DNA of 64,000 nucleotides. Source: Chondrosia reniformis. Taxonomy: Eukaryota > Porifera > Demospongiae > Chondrillida > Chondrillidae. The DNA lies in NCBI GenBank assembly GCA_947172415.1, contig OX359199.1:6897884-6961883 (forward strand), written 5' to 3'. A program made the position numbers and the translations under genes. Shown here piece after piece: positions 12,779-22,189 of this stretch (position 1 is its first letter; the number at the start of each line of letters is the position of its first letter). The notes beneath the pieces were generated by a model, which did not search any database, was not told where the DNA came from, and worked only from the letters and a program-made list of their open reading frames with translations.

Positions 12779-14832
12779 ATGGCGGACGATCCAGAAGAGG
12801 GCGAAACTTTCATTCCATACAGCAAGCGAGCGGAATGGTCCGATGTGATTCCTGTACCTCAAGATGATGGAAAAAATCCAATCGTATCCATAGCTTATTC
12901 GGAAAAATGTAAATTATTTTCCTTCTTATACTAGAGTCGTGTATGCAACCTTTGTTTTACTTTTATTGGTAGTTCGCGAGGTGTATGACTACTTTCGAGC
13001 TATTCTGCTAAAGGATGAAAGAAGTGAGAGATCATTTCAGCTAACTACCGATGCCATTCTACTGAACCCATCTAATTATTCCATATGGTGAGTCATCTAC
13101 ATGTGACCTCCGAACGACGATTGTATCAATACTCTAAATCAGCAATTAACATATTATAAGATTGTTTTATGTTGTACTAGTAAATCAGGACCTGCATGAA
13201 AAGCTGCAGCTACTGCAGATGCAGTATTTCCTATTGCAAAATAAAATGAATGAATGAAATCGCAAAGTAGGAATGAATGAATGAATTAGTCAAATGTCCA
13301 CAATTTGTAAATTCATGTTGCTGACGCTCAATAAGACTTTATTCTCAAGATTAGTGAAATATACAAGATTAGAGTTAAGGATTAACATATAAGATTAGTG
13401 AAAGTATAGTTAAGAAAGAGGAAATAATTATTTCAGTAAGCAATGCTTGCAATATCATTATTTGAGTTCTCTTTGAGTGTGCGCACTTTATTATATTATT
13501 GCTACAGCTGAGAACTGTGATACCCATGTGTCGAATGTTTGTTTATCTCTCTTCTCTAATCTTGTTTATTTGATGCATAAAGGATTTTATTATATTGTAG
13601 GCACTTTCGCAGAATCTTAATACAAGAACTTAAAAAGGACTTAAATGAAGAAATGAAATTTACTGAAGAGATTATCTTGGAACAGCCTAAAAATTACCAA
13701 ATCTGGTACAGTCTGTTGTTTGAATTGTTGATAGCCTTTGATACTAGCTTATATATTATTAGTTGCTTTTAGTTGTGTCTTTGGCCTCGCTGAGCCAATC
13801 TGTTGTCTTGTTCCATCAGGTACCATCGGCAGAGACTGGTTGTGTGGTCCAATAATCCTCATGAAGAACTGCGACTGACTAATGAGGTACTGAAACAGGA
13901 CGGAAAGAACTATCATGCCTGGCAGCATCGCCAGTGGGTCATCAGGAATTACAAACTATGGCAGGCAGAGCTAGACTATGCATCTCAACTCATCCGAGTA
14001 GACTTCAGAAATAATTCTGCCTGGAATCAACGATACTTTGTTATCTCCAATACTTCTGGATACACTGAAGAAGTGTTGGCTGAGGAGGTCCAGTACGTAA
14101 CAAAAGTCTCTCCAAATAAATAGTTTCTGTCTGTATTCTCTATATGCGTATGGTATTGTCAACAGTAAACTCCATTATCCCTAGAATTGTAATAGCTGTA
14201 GATTTGACATCGTATATTGTTACAGTATACATGTAGGTCTCCATCCCTCCCCTTAACCCACAGGTATATATGTAGGTCTCCATCCCTCCCCTTAACCCAC
14301 AGGTATATATGTAGGTCTCCATCCCTCCCCTTAACCCACAGGTATATATGTAGGTCTCCATCCCTCCCCTTAACCCACAGGTACACTCTTGGTTATATCA
14401 AAAAAGCTCCTAACAATGAGAGTTCTTGGAACTATTTAAACGGGTAATTGTGCTTAAATTTACTTAAATATCAAATCTTTGAATATCTGTGATGTTCATT
14501 CAGTATTCTTCAAGGGGGTCATCTAAGCAAACAGGAAGGAGTGAAGGAGACATTGCTGGAGATGAAATCAAAGTCTATAATGTCCCCCTTTCTCTATTCT
14601 ACCTTGGCTGAGCTGCTCCAAGAAGAATTGGCCAAAGTACAGGAAGCCAGACCAGACCTTCTGGAAGTCATTTTACAAGTATTTTTATATTGTCATATAA
14701 AAAATCTTTATTATAAAGTTTTTTTTCTATATTCCACAGCTCTATGATGATTTGGCCACCAAGTGTGATGTCATCCGCAAGAAGTACTGGGAATATAAAG
14801 CTAAACAGGCCAAGTCCAAATTCCAAGTATAA
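12779..14832 (+). CDS. FNTA: Protein farnesyltransferase/geranylgeranyltransferase I alpha subunit
   Basis: Shared alpha subunit of farnesyltransferase and GGTase-I, which prenylate CaaX proteins in the cytosol. Exons: 12779-12908, 12973-13087, 13601-13705, 13820-14092, 14381-14443, 14504-14678, 14740-14832. All phases agree and give 317 residues. PPTA repeats are seen in order: [59 protein letters not shown] and [12 protein letters not shown]. The family signature [17 protein letters not shown] is near the N-terminus. It is somewhat shorter than mammalian FNTA, lacking the N-terminal proline-rich tail. Intron 4 ends in a 39-bp minisatellite whose every unit carries a 3' splice site (see finding). 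Converges with the TRF-like gene, with 157 bp between stop codons. Confidence 0.97.
14225..14380 (+). repeat. 39-bp minisatellite carrying 3' splice sites, FNTA intron 4
   Basis: Four units begin at 14225, 14264, 14303 and 14342. Each starts GTATATATGTAGG (GTATAC in the first) and ends CCCCTTAACCCACAG. The last CACAG is the real acceptor of exon 14381. TTACAG just before the first unit makes a fifth possible acceptor. Each junction reads CACAG|GTATAT, an acceptor and a donor back to back. Confidence 0.95.
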
Positions 14833-14989
14833 TTATTTGTAGATTTCAGCAACTTTTTGTGTTTAGAATAGTTTGAAAAAGAGTAAAATTATAATATAAG
14901 CATTGAATAATGAGTGTCCACGGAAATGATTTATCTAATAAAAATCAAAAATATAAGCTTTATTCCTACAATAAAAATGCTTTAAACCG

Positions 14990-17900
14990 TTATGGATGAA
15001 GTATAGCTTCCTTTTCCTCCATAGGGAGATTTCTCCACTTGTCCTTAAGATCTATAGATGTCCTGTATGCTGGGAATGGATAACTAAGAAGAATTTCCTG
15101 CCATTTCCCAGCACCAAACTTCTGAACTCCTTTCTTGAGCCAAGACACCTCTTGTATGGTCCAGGGGTGTCTCTTTCGATGGCTTGGTTTCATTCTTTCC
15201 TCCTTATTCTTTGGGAAAAAAATGTCTGACCCTAAGAGATCCGGGCTTTCTGGCCGCTCTGATAAGAAAGGAGAGAGTAAGAGGTTTAACTGAAATTGGT
15301 CGCTCTGCACAGTACAAAATGTGCTAGTCCTGTGGACATGTAGACACTACAATGTATCACGACACTTACTTCGGAGTTTAGGTGGTGTATACAAGGAAGA
15401 TTGAGTACTTATTGATGTATTGAGTCTAAAGTAAACAGAATATACAACAGTCATGCTACACCAGGATTCATAAATTTAATTTCTCAATACTCATGCATAT
15501 GGAACTTAAATTAATGTATTTTATTTTGAAGTTTCATAGAAAACATTATTTCACTATAGGCTGATCCTAATTTGGTTTTTAGCAGTAAATGGGACATTGC
15601 CATTAAATCAACTCACTTTTTCTTTTTAACTCTTTTACTGATCACCTGGTCTTTCTCAGAGTCTACATCATCAAGAGTTGACCTCTTTCTCGGTGACCTT
15701 CGAGATGCAATGGCCACATTAGGTTCAGATGGAGGAATCACATTCTTTCGTGGTTTTGTATCTCTGATTGCTTCTTTGCCAACTGCTTGTTTGTTTGACA
15801 CTTTTAATGGGCTGCTTTCAGGCTTAGTTTTGCTTCTAGTTGAATGTGCTGGTGATGACACTAGTATTTGTAGCATAAAACTTTATCAATACAATCTGCA
15901 CTTTTACAAATATTTATATTATGAAAATAAAATGACAATGTCAAACAAAAATAAGCTTAACTTTAATTTTTTTTTATCAAATACACATACGTACGTACGT
16001 GATATATGAAGTTTATTGAGCAACAGCAACAATTAATCTTTGGAATAGAATGTTTCAACCCATAGATCTTCATCAGCAACGTACGTACATATATGTATAC
16101 ATACCTTTGCCTTTGTCCTCTTTCAGAGCACACAATCTTTCACTTTTCCTGATGCTGGCATCGCTAGTAATCTCTTCACTTGTGAAATTACTTCCACTAC
16201 TGGATTCTGCTTCATCAGAGTCTGTAGTAATTGCTCTTCTTCCCACATCACGTTTAGATGACTGTTTAGAGGGAGATAAATTCTTTCGTGATGTTGTATC
16301 TCTTATCATTTCTTTGCCTACTGCTTGCTTGTTTGACACTTTCAGCTGGTTGCTTTCAGACTTAGTTTTGCTCCTAGTTGAGCATGCTGGTGATGATACT
16401 AGTTTTCCTAATACGCAAGCGAATCATAACACCACACAAGGTTACCACAAACTTGAAAGTGCAACCATAAACAGTCACACACACACTTATTTTATTAATA
16501 CATTCTGTAATCATATTATGAGAATATTTTGAATAGTGACAAGGAAAATAGCTAAATGTTTTACTTTTTCAGTTTAACTTTCACAACAACAACATACATA
16601 TTCACACCTTTGTCGCTTGTCATTTTTAGGGGGTTAAATCTTTTCTCCTTTCTTTCACCTCTTCTGATATTCTCACCACTTGTTACTTCTTCAGTTCTGG
16701 AGTCACTACATGACTGTTCTTCATCTTGGTCATATAAACTGCTATCTGAAGAAAAGTCTTCATCAAATGTCTCTTCTGGTCTGTTTGTAGAACCCTTTGT
16801 CTCAAGTGCTATAAAACTCCCACAAGGAACAATGTCATCTCGGTCAGGCAACGAAGTAGTTTCTTCTTTCATTGAATATTTGCAAGAAAACTGAAACAAT
16901 CAAAAAAGTCATTGAACCAGTTAACAATTATATACGTATGTTGCCTTATTAAACATCTTTGTATCATGGTAACACTTTCAGCCTCATTGTAGCTAATTTT
17001 TATTATAAACAATGGGAATTTTAATTTTAACTAACACAAACAAAAAGTGTATTTTAGAAGAAACAATTGCTTGGAAATGAACCCAGGATAGCTGGTTATG
17101 ACCACCAGTGCTCTGCCACTGAGCTAAATCTACAGCAATGCTCCATTCACGCTTCCTTAATTCCTCTAAATAAATCAACTGTACCAATTAACTAGTTATA
17201 TACTCACCAGTTCTGATGATGGTGAAAAAGTCTTATAAATGTTTGATAAAACAATATCAAACTCTTCTACATAATCATACAGTGGAAACTCTTTAACAAC
17301 ATCGGCTACTGTTTTAGTCTTCAAAGTAACACACTTTAGTTGTTGAGCCAATTTCCGTCTTATTTTCTGCAAGATTAGTAAAGCAAAGACGTTCATTGCT
17401 TTAAATTTAATATGTATTTATGTCATACTGTTAATATTAATTGTGAATACACTTGTACATACGTATATACCTGTATTGAGCAATAGGTGCATTTACATAT
17501 ATACAGATTCTGAGATGATAGGTAAGTTTATTGGAGCTATCTGCAACAAAAATTGAGCTAGATTGAATGTTTCAACCCGTAGGTCTTCATCAGCAATAAA
17601 CCTATGGGTCAAAACGTTCAATCTATGTAGCTCAATTTTTTGTTGCAAATAGCTCCAATAAACTTAATGAACGAAACTAAAATTACTCCCTATCAGATTC
17701 TGAAATACACACACGTTGGTCGATCTATTAGAGAGTCACATTAACTGGTATATACATACGTACGTACACTTCCTTCGTTGTGGTCTTTCCAAATTCGTTT
17801 CATTAATTCTTGACTGGAGTCAACACCTTCAGTTGTTAAAAACACTATGATAACCTGAGTGGGCAAAGACAAGAGAGAGGACATGTACGTATGTAGCAAA

Positions 17901-18977
17901 CATCAGCATAACAGGCTAAATGGAAATACTACACTTTTGGATGCATATAAATAATACACAGGCATAGCATATAGGAAAATGGTGTATTAGATTTTTCATA
18001 AGCACAGAGAACAGAAATTACAGTTAATGAAATATCTTTAAGAGCCAGCAGTTGAAATTTCGTAAATTAACAGGGCTGCATGCAGAACTCGGGGCCAGGG
18101 CAAAATGAAAATTTTCAAAACTTTAGTTTTAAGCAGTATATTAACTTCCCAAAAGTCTGTGGGGGGGCATTCCTCTATGCAGTCCTGATTGGAATTGCTA
18201 TGAATTAAGATGGCCAGCACTCACAGCTTGATTGCTCTTCACAATGATGTCATCTTTCATTAAATGACCAAACGTTTCTCTGACCTTTCTCAGAGTTTGA
18301 AGGAAGTATATTATGTGTGCTTCTCTCCAGGTCTTTGTAACATGTTTTGCCAAGGCTTCGTACCAATGAAGCACTAAGCAGGCAACATTAGCAAGGCTCT
18401 TCAGACTTGCATACTGCGGTTGTGCTATCTCCTCCTTTGATACAGAAAGTGCCCAACCTACAAGGATAAACAAACAGTACAGTTTGACATTGAAAGACCA
18501 GTTGATACTCAAAAGGTGTGCTATAAATAGTCTTGTTGTCCACAGATACAGTATATGTATATATACGTACTTCTTAAGAATGATTAAGCCTACGCCACTT
18601 AGCAAATAACAATACATCTTCCCTCTACAATAATATCCCAGGTTCTAATAATTTGAAAATATAAAATATAAACAATAAACAAACACACTACGGGTCAAGT
18701 GAAGAGAACGGACCAGGGGTTGGGGTTAGGGTCGAACACAAAGCTCTATGGAGTAGCATAAACGTTAGCATACAAGGGCAGAGATGCACATGACATCATC
18801 GCGCATACTGATCTTACCCCGCCTTCTAGGAGACATCCTACAATAGCCACCTTATTACGAACCTTTAAAAATTGATGAAAACTTTAAGTCATCTTCCAAC
18901 CCAGTACGCAAGTATTCCTTGATCAGGTTATGACAAACTTGCTCAAAATAGAACAAATTTCTCACTTTGTCGTCCAT
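14990..18977 (-). CDS. TRF1/TRF2-like telomere repeat-binding protein
   Basis: Likely binds double-stranded telomeric TTAGGG DNA as a dimer. Exons (minus): 18863-18977, 18225-18457, 17768-17854, 17208-17366, 16608-16890, 16105-16407, 15617-15860, 15370-15425, 14990-15258. Phases agree and give 582 residues. The first four exons form a helical N-terminal region of about 198 residues, consistent in length and pattern with a TRFH dimerisation domain (VRNLFYFEQVCHNL at the start). A charged Ser/Lys linker follows. The last exon is a Myb/telobox domain: RKRHPWTIQEVSWLKKGVQK, then FGAGKWQEIL and SIDLKDKWRNL, the family hallmark. Exons 16105-16407 and 15617-15860 are related and arose by exon duplication. 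The Myb call is firm. The TRFH call rests on position and weak similarity. I cannot decide between TRF1 and TRF2. Confidence 0.85.
16000..16082 (-). mobile_element. Family C repeat with hammerhead-like core
   Basis: Minus strand reads GCTGATGAAGATCTATGGG followed by TTGAAACATTC, so CUGAUGA, a short stem II with UAU loop, and GAAAC are all present (16052-16076). The flank AGTTTATTGAGCAACAGCAA recurs near 33950 in reverse. Lies in an intron of the TRF-like gene. Confidence 0.5.
17050..17150 (-). mobile_element. tRNA-like SINE (family B)
   Basis: Minus strand contains TTTAGCTCAGTGGCAGAGCA (box A with a paired D-arm), an arm ACTGG...CCAG around GGTCATA, and GGGTTCATTTCC (box B). The anticodon loop is abnormal and the acceptor stem does not pair cleanly. 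The same unit with the same flanks occurs at 7990-8075. I therefore call it a tRNA-derived repeat and not a functional tRNA. Confidence 0.6.
17523..17666. mobile_element. Palindromic family C element with two hammerhead-like cores
   Basis: The left arm (TAAGTTTATTGGAGCTAT) and right arm (ATAGCTCCAATAAACTTA) are inverted copies, and the inner parts are also inverted. The minus-strand half (17569-17593) reads CTGATGAAGACCTACGGG then TTGAAAC, a complete hammerhead-type core. The plus-strand half (17598-17624) reads CCTATGGGTCAAAACGTTC and is damaged. Lies in a TRF-like gene intron. Confidence 0.55.
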
Positions 18978-19040
18978 TTTCTCGATCCCGCTACAGCGAA
19001 AAATTAAGGGGTTTTACTCATCGCTGACAGTAAAGACAAA
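18978..19040. promoter_or_regulatory. Divergent promoter TRF-like / PSMD8
   Basis: Only 63 bp separate the two start codons (18977 minus, 19041 plus), so one short region must serve both genes. The PSMD8 start reads AAAATGGCGGGT, a YY1/TISU-like initiator as at FNTA. No TATA box is seen. Confidence 0.55.
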
Positions 19041-19856
19041 ATGGCGGGTACGGTGGATGTGGAGAGGGCACGTCAGCTTATAGAGAAGCTAAAAGCAGCT
19101 TGGAATCGTAAACCACATGATAGCGAGGAAATAGGAAATTTACTGCAAAATATGAAGTTGCTACTGGTTAATCTCAGTTTTCTGCCGACAGACCCGGACG
19201 AAGCGGACATGAAGTCAATAGTAATAGCAAGAGATACTCTGGAAATTGGGGCTTTTTGGAGCATTGAAACCGGAAAGATGGACCATTTTGAGCACTACAT
19301 GGTTCAGCTTAAGACTTATTATTTTGACTATACCCGGGCCCTGCCGGCGCACCTCGAGTCAATCTATCAGCCTGCTTTATTGGGCCTTAACCTGCTCTAT
19401 TTGCTGTCGGAAAACCGTTTAGGCGACTTTCATGCAGAATTAGAAAGACTTCCGGTGAAGATGATTGAGAATAATGTGTATATTAGTTACCCGGTAAAGT
19501 TAGAGCAAAATCTAATGGAGGGCAGCTACCAAAAGGTGTTCATGCTGAAGGACAATGTCCCTGATCCGCATTACACCTTCTTTGTCAAGAAGTTGCTTGT
19601 AATGATCAAGGATGAGATTGCATTGTGTGCTGAGAAGGCCTACGAGCACTTGGACATCACTGGTATCATGGATGTACTCCAAATAGATGACCCCCGGACT
19701 GCCAGAGAATATGCTGAGTCACGAAGTTGGCTCGACACTGGAGATAATTTTATTTTGAAGCACGATAGTGACAGTAATGAACAACTGGAAGAGAGATCAA
19801 AGTTTTTGTTAGAGCAATCACTTGGATATGCAAGAGATTTGGAAAGAATTGTATAA
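19041..19856 (+). CDS. PSMD8: 26S proteasome regulatory subunit RPN12 (PSMD8)
   Basis: Lid subunit of the 19S regulatory particle, needed for late lid assembly. It is one uninterrupted frame of 271 residues. Family features are DTLEIGAFWSIETGKMDHFE, YYFDYTRALP, LLGLNLLYLLSENRLGDFHA and the PCI/CSN8-type C-terminal half with MVILIKDEIA-like helices (here LLVMIKDEIALCAEKAYEHL). The length is close to the usual 260-290 residues of the short isoform. It is the only intronless gene in a window where neighbours have 2-23 exons, which suggests an old retroposition or complete intron loss. Its promoter is shared with the TRF-like gene, and it converges with OAT 198 bp downstream. Confidence 0.97.
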   Translation: MAGTVDVERARQLIEKLKAAWNRKPHDSEEIGNLLQNMKLLLVNLSFLPTDPDEADMKSIVIARDTLEIGAFWSIETGKMDHFEHYMVQLKTYYFDYTRALPAHLESIYQPALLGLNLLYLLSENRLGDFHAELERLPVKMIENNVYISYPVKLEQNLMEGSYQKVFMLKDNVPDPHYTFFVKKLLVMIKDEIALCAEKAYEHLDITGIMDVLQIDDPRTAREYAESRSWLDTGDNFILKHDSDSNEQLEERSKFLLEQSLGYARDLERIV

Positions 19857-20054
19857 TTTAAGAAAAACTTAATGGGACTTTCAAACTCTACTCCATTTAT
19901 AGATGGTTAAATATTGTGAATGGATTTTAAACAATTGTTTCTTTGTTAACAAACTATCAAAGTAATAATCTACGTATATTAAATAACTATATCTGAATAT
20001 TCCATAAAGTGATACTATAAACCATAAGTCTCTGATCTGGTATTTTAAAGGTAT

Positions 20055-22123
20055 CTAATTGTAGAGCTCATTGAAGCTTTTCTGAAGGATTGCAAAGCAC
20101 TCGTGCAACTGATCCTCTGTGATTACAAGAGGAGGAGTCAACCGGATCCTATTCCTATGAGTAGGCTTGCATAACATGCCATTCTTCATCAACTTGAGGC
20201 AAAAGTCTTTTGCTGTGTGACCTACCACATGAAGAATGACACATAATATCTTGTTTCAGATAAAACAGATGACAGACATAATCATCATGCATCACAGAGT
20301 ACTACATACCATATTTAGGATTCACATCCATAGCCAGAAATAGGCCCTTCCCACGAACATCAGTAATTATTCGCTCATCAAATTTTTCCAACTCTTCTCT
20401 TAATAGTTTTCCTAAATGGGCAGACTTTTCAGCTAATTTCTCCTCTTCAAGTACCTGACAACAGACAAGTAAAAGAGAGCTAGCATGTTAGAAAAATAGC
20501 TGTAGGTTACAGGGATTGTACCTTCAATGAAGCAATAGCTACTCGGCTTGCCAAGGGATTTCCTCCAAAAGTTGAGCCATGCTAGCAAGAGTGCATGGTA
20601 AATATAAATTAAGTACACACAGGGACGCCATGCCATACTATCCACTCACCTCTCCTTCCTTGATAGTCAACATGATGTTGTCATCAGCTAAGACTGCTGC
20701 AATCTACAAGTCAAGGGGTGTACACCAGGCAGCATGGGTGGGGTACCACACAGGAGGTGTACACCAGGCAGCATGGGTGGGGTACCACACAGGAGGTGTA
20801 CACCAGGCAGCATGGGTGGGGTACCACACAGGAGGTGTACACCAGGCAGCATGGGTGGGGTACCACACAGGAGGTGTACACCAGGCAGCATGGGTGGGGT
20901 ACCATAGAGAGCAAGTCTTCCTTGCAAGGAAAAGGAAATTGATTGAGGAAATACTTACTGGCATCGTTCCACCAGATAAGGCCTTTCCTAGAACAACAAT
21001 GTCTGGTCTAACACTCTCGTGGTCACAAGCTAATCTCCTGCAAAACAGAACCATACTCATATAGCCTCTAACAGCCTGCCAATAAGAGGTCTGTCTATTC
21101 TAAACCTACTTTCCTGTCCTCCCAAGTCCTGTTTGTATTTCATCAGCTATAAAGAGCACCTACCAGGAAGTACATCCAAATTGGGCCACAGTTAGAGAAA
21201 TTGCTGATTAACACTTACATTATATTTGGTACAGATCTCCCTGACTCCTGCCAAGTAGCCCTCTGTTGGCACGACAACGCCTGCTTCTCCCTGGATGGGC
21301 TCCACCATGAAGGCACAGACTCTTGGATCCCTGCATACATCCTAGAAGGACAAGAGAACTGCAACCTTCAACTTCAGACAAGTATATCAGAACTGGTGAG
21401 ATGATCAGGGAACAGTAAATAATTGTATATTCATTTGCATGCTACTGTACAATTCGGTGACAAGAGATTGTTCGGAATAATACTGTCAAATGGAAAATAC
21501 CAAGCAACGAGACTGGTTACCTCTAGCTGGCGCAGATCGTCGTATTCAATCACTTTAAAACCCGGCATGAGCGGACCAAACTGCGCGTACGTGCTGTACT
21601 CTGTGGAACTGGACACAGCTGCAAGCGTGCGGCCCCAAAAGTTGCCTCTGGCGAATACGACTATGGCTTGATCATCAGGGACTTCCTTCACTTTGTAGGC
21701 CCACTTCCTCGCTAGCTTGATAGCCGTTTCGCCGCCCTCTACTCCGGTATTCATCGGGAGTAACTTGTCGTATCCAAAGAGTGTACAGGCATACTCCTCA
21801 AATTCACACAAAGCATCGTTGTAGAAGGCGCGACTAGTCATTGTCAACAAGTCCAATTGGTCCTTAAGCGCTTTGACAATCCTAGGATGCCTGTGACCTT
21901 GGTTTAGTGAAGAATATCCGCTTAGAAAATCAAAGTAATGTTTCCCTTCGACATCCCAAACGTGCACACCTTCTCCCTTGCTAAGTGCCACAGGAATGCA
22001 TTCGTAATTGTGAGCACCATATTTCTGCTCCTTGGCAAAGATTTCTTGTGAGGTAATGCGTCGAATAAATGATCGCTGAAAACCTCTAGATAAAACAATA
22101 AGCTTTTGTTGAAGAGTAGCCAT
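20055..22123 (-). CDS. OAT: Ornithine aminotransferase, mitochondrial
   Basis: PLP enzyme converting ornithine and 2-oxoglutarate to glutamate semialdehyde and glutamate. Exons (minus): 21521-22123, 21219-21341, 21110-21159, 20959-21037, 20650-20703, 20522-20581, 20310-20454, 20055-20221. Phases agree and give 426 residues. An Arg/Ser-rich N-terminus ([19 protein letters not shown]) fits a mitochondrial presequence. Class III aminotransferase features: [70 protein letters not shown], and [12 protein letters not shown] with the PLP lysine. The C-terminus is [19 protein letters not shown] 12 bp upstream is ignored in favour of ATG 22123. The GAREM-like stop codon is only 66 bp upstream of this ATG on the same strand. 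Confidence 0.97.
20717..20903. repeat. 39-bp minisatellite, OAT intron 4
   Basis: Nearly identical tandem units, about 4.8 copies (GTGTACACCAGGCAGCATGG, then GTGGGGTACCACACAGGAG). The array sits 13 bp upstream, in transcript terms, of the acceptor of OAT exon 20650-20703. The unit length equals that of the FNTA array but the sequences are unrelated. Confidence 0.95.
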
Positions 22124-22189
22124 ATTGTCAAACACAAAACCGGAAACAATATAAAAATTGAGTGAACACCACCAAAAATAAACAAAAAG

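Noticed and set aside
22124..22135. Upstream GTG start for OAT
   Set aside because: Not an ATG; ATG at 22123 begins a good mitochondrial presequence.
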